Shown here: positions 1 to 5,525 of the stretch, piece after piece
Layout: each line of letters opens with the position of its first letter
Position numbering within the stretch: position 1 is the stretch's first letter
NCBI GenBank assembly: GCA_031273485.1
Contig: JAISRS010000300.1
Location: 1 to 5,525 of the forward strand
From: Prevotellaceae bacterium
GTDB lineage: Bacteria > Bacteroidota > Bacteroidia > Bacteroidales > UBA932
Length of the DNA stretch: 5,525 nt
Direction: 5' to 3'
The notes under the pieces: generated by a model
What the model saw: only the letters and a program-made list of their open reading frames with translations
Database searches by the model: none
Told to the model about the DNA's origin: nothing
Program-made: the position numbers and the translations under genes

Positions 1-1
1 T

Positions 2-829
2 CCTGTTCAGCCGGTCAAACCCGAACAGCCGACAAATGTCGCTCCGGCGCCCGATACTCCGCCGTCTGCGGTTGCGCCGCAATCCGTAGCTCCGGACATC
101 AAAATATGGGTCGTGATTGTGGGCGTTGCATCTTATTCCGGCATCAACAGCCTCAACTACACGGATGATGACGCCTATAAAATGTATGCTTTCTATAAAA
201 GTCCCGAAGGCGGTTCGTTGCCCGATACTCAGATTGAAGTCCTGATAGACGAAGACGCTACCAGAAAAAACATTATGACGGCGCTGGATAATATTTATTC
301 CAAAGCAACGGAAAAAGACGTGATTATCTTTTATTTCTCAGGACACGGCTCAAAGGAAGCCTTTGTTACGCACGAATATGACGGAGAAAGAGATTCGAAC
401 GGAGATTACAAAGGTTTTCTGCTGCATAACGAATTGCATAATATCTTCGACAAATCTCCCGCAAAATACAAGTATATCATTGCGGACGCCTGTCATTCGG
501 GAAGTTCGGCAAATAAAGGACCGACAGGTTCGGGCAATGCAACCTATTACCGGGCATTTGAACAGGCAAAAGGCGGTTTTGTGATGCTGCTTTCTTCCAT
601 GGGCGACGAGGTTTCGGTTGAAACAAGAGGCGTCAGACAGGGCGTTTTCAGTCATTTCCTGATAAGAGGACTGAAAGGCGAAGCGGACACAAATAAAGAC
701 CGTATGATTTCGGTAATCGAACTGTTCGAATACGTGGAACCAAACGTGAAACGATATACTAACAATAAACAAAACCCCATACTGTTCGGAGATTTTAACG
801 ATGTATTGCCTATTTCGGTAATTAAATGA
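2..829 (+). CDS. Caspase-like cysteine protease (peptidase C14 / metacaspase-type), 5' end off the window
   Basis: This is the C-terminal 275 residues of a protease; the frame is open to the left edge, so the true start is not visible. The GTG at 113 is not a believable start because it lies inside the first beta strand of the fold (IWVVIVGVASY). Visible residues 1-36 are a Pro/Ala/Val-rich linker, implying another domain or an export signal further upstream. The caspase fold follows. The catalytic His is in YFSGHGS (H115, codon 344-346) and the catalytic Cys in DACHSG (C164, codon 491-493). The Asp two residues before the Cys is the position that, in metacaspases, helps form a pocket for Arg/Lys at P1, so cleavage after basic residues is inferred. 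Near the end, GVFSHFLIRGLKGEAD is a typical family block and leads into an EF-hand-like loop. NPILFGDFNDVLPIS resembles the usual last strand. Both catalytic residues are present, so it is probably active. Substrate, cell location and partners cannot be seen. The TGA stop is at 827-829. Confidence 0.88.
   Translation, partial: PVQPVKPEQPTNVAPAPDTPPSAVAPQSVAPDIKIWVVIVGVASYSGINSLNYTDDDAYKMYAFYKSPEGGSLPDTQIEVLIDEDATRKNIMTALDNIYSKATEKDVIIFYFSGHGSKEAFVTHEYDGERDSNGDYKGFLLHNELHNIFDKSPAKYKYIIADACHSGSSANKGPTGSGNATYYRAFEQAKGGFVMLLSSMGDEVSVETRGVRQGVFSHFLIRGLKGEADTNKDRMISVIELFEYVEPNVKRYTNNKQNPILFGDFNDVLPISVIK
686..721 (+). other. EF-hand-like acidic loop within the caspase-like protein
   Basis: The 12 codons read D-T-N-K-D-R-M-I-S-V-I-E. 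This matches the EF-hand calcium loop spacing: acidic or Asn residues at loop positions 1, 3 and 5, Ile at 8, Ser at 9 and Glu at 12. The usual Gly at position 6 is Arg here, which may weaken binding. Related caspase-family proteins often carry a GEAD-x-N-x-D segment at this point. Calcium binding or calcium dependence is inferred only. Confidence 0.5.
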
Positions 830-838
830 TGGGCACGT

Positions 839-861
839 AAAAGATGGGCTAAATCTTTTTT
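839..861 (+). terminator. Weak terminator-like hairpin after the protease gene
   Basis: A perfect 7-bp inverted repeat (AAAAGAT at 839-845, ATCTTTT at 853-859) encloses a 7-nt loop. The T run spans 856-861 and overlaps the 3' arm. It begins 10 nt after the protease stop, where an intrinsic terminator would be expected. The stem has only one G-C pair, so it would be weak. It may act together with the stronger terminator downstream or may be chance. Confidence 0.35.
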
Positions 862-871
862 GAGGCGCTAT

Positions 872-899
872 GAAGGGAGAAGTCAACTACGCTCCCTTC
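872..899. repeat. Inverted repeat / hairpin with possible pseudoknot
   Basis: GAAGGGAG at 872-879 is perfectly complementary to CTCCCTTC at 892-899 across a 12-nt loop. Within the loop, CTACG (887-891) is complementary to CGTAG (906-910), just beyond the stem, so an H-type pseudoknot is possible on paper. An outer pairing of CGCTA (866-870) with TAGCG (908-912) is an alternative. No T run follows on either strand, so this is not an ordinary intrinsic terminator. Function is unknown. Confidence 0.5.
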
Positions 900-933
900 G
901 TTCGACGTAGCGACAGCCCCCTCCGTTCACGTC
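892..933. repeat. Imperfect tandem direct repeat, two copies about 26 nt apart
   Basis: The segment at 892-908 (CTCCCTTCGTTCGACGT) recurs at 918-933 (CCCCCTCCGTTCACGT) with two substitutions and one missing G. The first copy overlaps the 3' arm of the hairpin at 872-899. The pair could be a relic of a dispersed repeat, a protein-binding site or a local duplication. The sequence alone does not decide. Confidence 0.4.
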
Positions 934-989
934 ATTTAACAGCAAATATGACACAAACACGACCTCAGCGTCCTTCATAAATTTTAACA

Positions 990-1023
990 TTTTAGAAAAA
1001 TATTACGACATATTTCTCTAAAA
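990..1023. repeat. AT-rich stem-loop
   Basis: Bases 990-1003 pair with 1010-1023, giving a 14-bp stem with a single A-C mismatch (997/1016) and a 6-nt loop (TACGAC). The 3' side on the + strand is an A run rather than a T run, so it does not resemble a terminator in the direction of the flanking genes. In such AT-rich sequence it may be chance. Confidence 0.3.
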
Positions 1024-1119
1024 AAATATACAATATTGGCTGTATTCACGAAAAAAATTTCAACAGATTATTTTATATAATTTCGTGTTATTCTACATTT
1101 TATCCGTTAAATAAAAAAT

Positions 1120-1149
1120 AAAGTTATTTTCCCGTGAAATAACTTTTTT
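1120..1149 (+). terminator. Rho-independent terminator, possibly bidirectional
   Basis: A perfect 10-bp stem (AAAGTTATTT at 1120-1129 with AAATAACTTT at 1137-1146) has the 7-nt loop TCCCGTG and is followed by more T, giving a T run at 1144-1149. The A-rich stretch before the stem (about 1110-1122) would supply a U tract on the opposite strand, so it could work both ways. It probably ends transcription coming from the protease side and so separates that gene from rpoC. Confidence 0.7.
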
Positions 1150-1177
1150 GGTATTTAAGAATTAATAATTAATTTTG
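1147..1177 (+). promoter_or_regulatory. Bacteroidota-type promoter for rpoC
   Basis: TTTG at 1147-1150 and TAATTTTG at 1170-1177 are separated by exactly 19 nt. They match the Bacteroides primary-sigma consensus (-33 TTTG, -7 TAnnTTTG). Transcription would start near 1183, leaving a leader of roughly 75 nt before rpoC. The -33 box is made from the last bases of the terminator's T run, so terminator and promoter abut. The start site is inferred, not seen. Confidence 0.6.
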
Positions 1178-1257
1178 CGGGCTATTTTGTGCATGTATAG
1201 ATAACGTGGTTTTATATATGATTTTAGCTTAAATTTGATAAATATTAAAATAGAATT

Positions 1258-4200
1258 ATGGCTTTAAAAGAAACAAAGCTTAAGAGTAACTTCAATAAAA
1301 TGACTATCGCTCTGGCTTCTCCTGAAGAAATTATGGAGCAATCGTTCGGAGAAGTATCTAAGCCCGAAACAATTAATTACAGGACATACAAACCGGAAAG
1401 AGACGGACTCTTTTGTGAACGTATTTTTGGTCCTGTTAAAGACTATGAATGTCATTGCGGAAAATACAAACGAATACGATATCGCGGTATTGTTTGCGAC
1501 CGTTGTGGCGTGGAAGTTACGGAAAAAAAAGTACGCAGAGAAAGAATGGGACACATCTCCCTCGTTGTACCCGTTGCCCATATCTGGTATTTCCGTTCGG
1601 CTCCCAACAAATTAGCCTATTTATTAGGCATTCCTTCCAAAAAATTAGAAGCCGTTATATACTACGAACGCTATGTCGTGGTACAACCGGGAGTTAAAGA
1701 AGTCGAAGGAGTTAATAAACTTGATCTTCTTACGGAAGATGATTATATTCAAATTATTGATACACTGCCGAAAGAGAATCAACAGTTAGACGATTCCGAT
1801 CCGAATAAATTTATCGCAGGAATGGGCGCCGAAGCCATCTATACCCTATTGATAAATTTGGATTTAGATGAATTATCATACTCCTTGAGACATAAGGCAA
1901 GCAACGAAACATCGCAACAACGTAAAGCCGATGCTCTCAAACGTTTGAATGTTGTAGAAACTTTCCGCTCCTCCCGTAGAAACAAATTTGGATGGGAGGA
2001 CAGAAGTAACAAATCCGCATGGAGTGAAGTCAATAAACCCGAATGGATGATATTGAAAGTTATTCCGGTGATTCCCCCCGATTTACGCCCCTTAGTGCCA
2101 TTGGATGGCGGTCGCTTCGCCACTTCCGACTTGAACGATTTATATCGCAGAGTGATTATTAGAAACAATCGCCTGAAACGATTAATAGAAATTAAAGCTC
2201 CCGAAGTGATCCTGCGTAACGAAAAACGAATGTTACAGGAATCGGTAGATTCACTGTTTGATAATTCACGCAAATCCAACGCCGTTAAAACAGAAGCGAA
2301 CAGAGCTTTGAAATCATTGAGCGACAGTTTGAAAGGTAAACAGGGACGCTTCCGTCAAAACCTGTTGGGAAAACGTGTCGATTATTCTGCACGCTCGGTT
2401 ATAGTTGTTGGTCCCGAATTAAAAATGCACGAATGCGGCTTGCCGAAAGAAATGGCGGCAGAACTGTATAAACCTTTTGTGATTCGTAAACTTATTGAAC
2501 GCGGGATAGTTAAAACAGTAAAATCCGCCAAAAAGATAGTCGATCGTAAAGATCCCGTAGTTTGGGATATTTTGGAAGATGTGATGAAAGGACATCCTGT
2601 ATTGCTGAATCGTGCTCCTACTCTGCACCGCTTAGGAATTCAGGCATTTCAGCCTAAACTGATCGAAGGTAAAGCAATACAGTTACATCCCCTGTCCTGT
2701 ACCGCATTCAATGCCGACTTCGATGGCGACCAGATGGCTGTTCATCTCCCGTTAGGTAATGCGGCAATTCTCGAAGCCCAACTGTTAATGCTTGGCGCTC
2801 ACAATATTCTGAATCCGGCAAACGGAGCGCCGATTACCGTTCCATCGCAGGACATGGTACTCGGTCTTTATTATATAACAAAAGCAAAAGAAAACGCTAA
2901 AGGTTCGGGATTAATTTTCTATGGACCTGAAGAAGCGATAATTGCTTATAACGAAAAAGCAGTTGAGTTGCATGCAATGGTCAAAATGAAGCATAAAGTG
3001 CAGCAAATCGACGGCTCCGAAAAAGAAGAACTGATAGAAACTACCGTTGGACGTATAATGTTCAATCTGGTTGTACCCAAAGAAGTTGGATATATAAACG
3101 AACTTCTGACAAAAAAATCGTTAAGAGATATTATAGGTCTGGTGATGAAAACTACCGGAACAGCTAAAACAGCTAAATTTCTTGATGATATAAAAGAATT
3201 GGGCTACACAATGGCATTCAAAGGCGGTTTGTCCTTTAATCTTGACGACGTTATAATTCCTTCGGAAAAAGCCACTTTGGTAGAACAGGGCTATGCCGAA
3301 GTTGAAGAAGTGTTGAACAACTATAACATGGGATTCATCACCAATAATGAAAGATATAACCAGATTATTGATATTTGGACACATACAAATGCCAAACTTA
3401 CTCAAACACTTATGAAACAGTTGACTTCCGACAATCAAGGATTCAACTCCGTATTCATGATGCTTGACTCCGGAGCGCGTGGCTCTAAAGAGCAAATTCG
3501 TCAGTTGTCCGGTATGCGCGGTCTTATGGCAAAGCCTCAAAAATCAGGTTCATCGGAAGCGCAAATCATCGAAAACCCAATCCTTTCCAACTTTAAGGAA
3601 GGATTATCGGTGCTGGAATACTTCATATCCACTCACGGAGCGCGTAAAGGTCTTGCCGATACGGCTTTAAAAACAGCTGACGCAGGATATCTTACCCGCC
3701 GTCTGGTTGATGTGTCGCACGACGTTATTATCCATGAAGAAGACTGCGGAACATTGAGAGGATTAGTAGCTGTGGCTCTGAAAAATAACGAAGAAGAAGT
3801 ACAGTCGCTGTACGATCGTATTTTAGGACGGACTTCCGTCAACGATATATATCACCCGAACACCGGCGAATTGATTGTGTCGGCAGGGGACGAAATAAAT
3901 GAAGACGTAGCGGCAGCTATACAAAAATCACCCATAGAACAAGTTGAAATTCGTTCGGTACTAACGTGCGAATCGAAAAAAGGCGTTTGCAGTAAATGTT
4001 ACGGTCGCAGTCTGGCAACAGGATTGATGGTTCAAAAAGGCGAAGCAGTAGGAGTTATTGCAGCACAGTCGATTGGCGAACCGGGAACACAGCTTACCCT
4101 CCGAACATTCCACGTGGGAGGTACGGCATCAAATGTTGCATCCGATAATAAGGTGATTGCACGATATGATGGACGTCTGCAGATAGATGAATTGCGTGTA

Positions 4201-5525
4201 GTCGTTAGAAACGACGAAAACCGTGATGTTGATGTAGTTATCGGACGTTTGGCTGAATTGCATATCATCGACCATAATACAGGAATTACCCTGTATTCCC
4301 GCGGTTTACCTTATGGAACAAATCTGTTTGTCAAAAACGGAGATTCTGTTCAGAAAGGAGATTTGATTTGCGAATGGGATCCTTACAATGCAGTGATTAT
4401 TACCGAATTTTCGGGAGAAGTCAATTTCGGAAACCTGATCGAAGGTATCACATATCGCGAAGAAACAGACGAAACTACAGGTTATCGCGAAAAGGTAATT
4501 ATAGAATCGCGAGATAAAACCAAAAATCCTACAGTTAATATTACCGATAAAGAAACGGAATTGAAACAGTATAATTTACCCGTTGGCGCTCACATTGTTG
4601 CCGATCAGGGCGAACAGGTTAAAGCCGGGCAAATTCTGGTAAAAATTCCACGCGCCGTAGGTAAAGCCGGCGATATAACCGGAGGATTACCCCGTGTAAC
4701 CGAATTGTTTGAAGCCCGCAACCCGTCGAATCCGGCAGTGGTTTCGGAAATCGACGGAGAAATAGCTCTGGGTCGTATCAAACGCGGTAACAGGGAGATA
4801 ACGGTAACCTCCAAAGTGGGAGATATGAGGACATATTTGGTACCTCTGTCACGTCAGATTTTGGTGCAGGAAGGCGACTATGTGCGCGCCGGAATACCTC
4901 TCTCCGACGGAGCGATAACTCCTTTAGATATTCTTCAAATACAGGGACCTACAAAAGTTCAGGAATATATTGTAAATGAAATTCAGGAAGTATATCGTCT
5001 TCAAGGCGTGAAAATCAATGATAAACATTTTGAAGTAATCGTAAGGCAAATGATGCGTAAGGTTGAAATCATAGATCCGGGCGACACTAAATTTTTACCC
5101 GAACAATTGGTCGATAAATGGGCGTTTATGGAAGAAAATGATGGAATTTATGACAAAAAAGTTATTGTTGACGCCGGAGATTCGCTGATCCTTAAACCGG
5201 GGCAAATCATCTCTTCCCGTCGTTTGAACGATGAAAATTCTACATTGAAACGTAGAGATTTAAAACAGGTTGTAGCACGCAATGCCATACCTGCCACATC
5301 AAATCAGGTGTTGCAGGGTATTACTCGCGCAGCTTTACAAATAAACAGTTTCTTGTCGGCAGCGTCGTTCCAGGAAACAACCAAAGTGTTGAACGAAGCC
5401 GCAATAAGAGGCAAAACAGACGAACTCGAAGGTTTGAAAGAAAGCGTTATCTGCGGTCATCTGATACCTGCCGGTACAGGCTTGAAAGAATTTGACAAAC
5501 TTATAGTTGCTTCAATGCGCGATTA
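1258..5525 (+). CDS. rpoC: DNA-directed RNA polymerase subunit beta' (RpoC), 3' end off the window
   Basis: This is the catalytic beta' subunit of RNA polymerase, which with beta, alpha and omega carries out all cellular transcription. I read 1,422 codons with no stop. Bacteroidota RpoC is usually about 1,430 residues, so only the last few are probably missing. The ATG at 1258 is fixed by an in-frame TAA at 1246-1248 and gives the usual group N-terminus. No Shine-Dalgarno is evident, which is normal for the phylum. Landmarks in order: the N-terminal zinc site C65/C67/C80/C83; the switch/rudder region RFRQNLLGKRVDYSARS (about 365-381); the active-site Mg motif NADFDGD with D487, D489 and D491; SGARGSKEQIRQLSGMRG (about 739-756); the bridge helix (about 792-822); the second zinc site C830/C904/C911/C914; and the trigger loop with QLTLRTFH ending in H952. 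Between about 957 and 1130 the trigger loop is interrupted by an insert like the SI3-type beta-barrel insert of other Gram-negative phyla, and the fold resumes at DITGGLPRVTELFEAR. Every key residue checked is intact. The normal upstream partner, rpoB, is absent. Confidence 0.98.
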   Translation, partial: MALKETKLKSNFNKMTIALASPEEIMEQSFGEVSKPETINYRTYKPERDGLFCERIFGPVKDYECHCGKYKRIRYRGIVCDRCGVEVTEKKVRRERMGHISLVVPVAHIWYFRSAPNKLAYLLGIPSKKLEAVIYYERYVVVQPGVKEVEGVNKLDLLTEDDYIQIIDTLPKENQQLDDSDPNKFIAGMGAEAIYTLLINLDLDELSYSLRHKASNETSQQRKADALKRLNVVETFRSSRRNKFGWEDRSNKSAWSEVNKPEWMILKVIPVIPPDLRPLVPLDGGRFATSDLNDLYRRVIIRNNRLKRLIEIKAPEVILRNEKRMLQESVDSLFDNSRKSNAVKTEANRALKSLSDSLKGKQGRFRQNLLGKRVDYSARSVIVVGPELKMHECGLPKEMAAELYKPFVIRKLIERGIVKTVKSAKKIVDRKDPVVWDILEDVMKGHPVLLNRAPTLHRLGIQAFQPKLIEGKAIQLHPLSCTAFNADFDGDQMAVHLPLGNAAILEAQLLMLGAHNILNPANGAPITVPSQDMVLGLYYITKAKENAKGSGLIFYGPEEAIIAYNEKAVELHAMVKMKHKVQQIDGSEKEELIETTVGRIMFNLVVPKEVGYINELLTKKSLRDIIGLVMKTTGTAKTAKFLDDIKELGYTMAFKGGLSFNLDDVIIPSEKATLVEQGYAEVEEVLNNYNMGFITNNERYNQIIDIWTHTNAKLTQTLMKQLTSDNQGFNSVFMMLDSGARGSKEQIRQLSGMRGLMAKPQKSGSSEAQIIENPILSNFKEGLSVLEYFISTHGARKGLADTALKTADAGYLTRRLVDVSHDVIIHEEDCGTLRGLVAVALKNNEEEVQSLYDRILGRTSVNDIYHPNTGELIVSAGDEINEDVAAAIQKSPIEQVEIRSVLTCESKKGVCSKCYGRSLATGLMVQKGEAVGVIAAQSIGEPGTQLTLRTFHVGGTASNVASDNKVIARYDGRLQIDELRVVVRNDENRDVDVVIGRLAELHIIDHNTGITLYSRGLPYGTNLFVKNGDSVQKGDLICEWDPYNAVIITEFSGEVNFGNLIEGITYREETDETTGYREKVIIESRDKTKNPTVNITDKETELKQYNLPVGAHIVADQGEQVKAGQILVKIPRAVGKAGDITGGLPRVTELFEARNPSNPAVVSEIDGEIALGRIKRGNREITVTSKVGDMRTYLVPLSRQILVQEGDYVRAGIPLSDGAITPLDILQIQGPTKVQEYIVNEIQEVYRLQGVKINDKHFEVIVRQMMRKVEIIDPGDTKFLPEQLVDKWAFMEENDGIYDKKVIVDAGDSLILKPGQIISSRRLNDENSTLKRRDLKQVVARNAIPATSNQVLQGITRAALQINSFLSAASFQETTKVLNEAAIRGKTDELEGLKESVICGHLIPAGTGLKEFDKLIVASMRD

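Larger units (their letters stand above)
830..1257. other. 428-nt intergenic region between the protease gene and rpoC
   Basis: No credible gene lies here on either strand. The first 120 or so bases are relatively GC-rich and repetitive; the rest is very AT-rich. In order, the region holds a weak hairpin (839-861), a GC-rich hairpin and imperfect repeat (866-933), an AT-rich stem-loop (990-1023), a clear intrinsic terminator (1120-1149), a Bacteroidota-type promoter (1147-1177) and the rpoC leader (about 1183-1257). No tRNA or recognisable riboswitch was seen. Confidence 0.7.

Noticed and set aside
113..115. GTG as the start codon of the protease
   Set aside because: The frame continues open to the left edge with meaningful linker sequence, and the GTG falls within the first core beta strand of the caspase fold.
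350..886. 178-codon open frame on the minus strand
   Set aside because: It lies almost wholly opposite the caspase-like coding sequence, whose motifs are clear. Its translation is rich in Cys, Phe and Arg with no recognisable domain, as expected of an antisense shadow.
1047..1087. CACGAAA / TTTCGTG inverted repeat
   Set aside because: It has only 7 bp around a 27-nt loop in AT-rich sequence, which is too weak to call.
1230..1237. Second -7-like box, TAAATTTG, close to rpoC
   Set aside because: It fits TAnnTTTG, but no TTTG or TTG lies at the right distance upstream, and the leader would be only about 15 nt. The promoter at 1147-1177 is better supported.
1264..5525. Several open frames of 66-146 codons on both strands inside rpoC
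   Set aside because: The + strand frame beginning at 1258 reads as RpoC without interruption through all its conserved motifs. The others are shadows with no family resemblance.
1258..5525. Possible frameshift or internal stop in rpoC
   Set aside because: I read every codon in the frame; there is no stop, and the conserved blocks stay in register from start to right edge.

Overview
The window looks like chromosomal DNA from a member of Bacteroidota, most likely Bacteroidales. The main evidence is a nearly complete RpoC with the N-terminus and conserved blocks typical of that group. The spacer also carries a promoter-like pair (TTTG, 19 nt, TAnnTTTG) of the kind used by the Bacteroidota primary sigma factor. 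Neither visible region needs a strong Shine-Dalgarno sequence to explain its start. Moderate-to-low GC coding sequence and very AT-rich spacers fit as well. These are judgements by eye, without a database search.

Layout: positions 2-829 (+) hold the C-terminal part of a caspase-like (peptidase C14 / metacaspase-type) cysteine protease. Its start lies beyond the left edge. A proline-rich linker leads into a caspase fold with an intact His/Cys dyad and an EF-hand-like acidic loop. Positions 830-1257 form a 428-nt intergenic region. It contains a weak terminator-like hairpin just after the protease stop, a more GC-rich block with a hairpin, a possible pseudoknot and an imperfect direct repeat, an AT-rich stem-loop, a strong AT-rich intrinsic terminator (about 1120-1149), and directly after it a Bacteroidota-type promoter. 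Positions 1258-5525 (+) hold rpoC, the RNA polymerase beta' subunit. The frame is open to the right edge, and probably only the last few residues are missing.

The two genes have no evident functional link. The terminator and promoter between them suggest separate transcription. The oddest point is genomic context: in Bacteroidota, rpoC normally follows rpoB directly, but here a caspase-like gene and a long spacer lie upstream. This could be a real rearrangement, an insertion between rpoB and rpoC, or an assembly join. I found no RNA gene, CRISPR array, insertion sequence or convincing new multi-gene system. The most notable items are the broken rpoB-rpoC context and the structured spacer.
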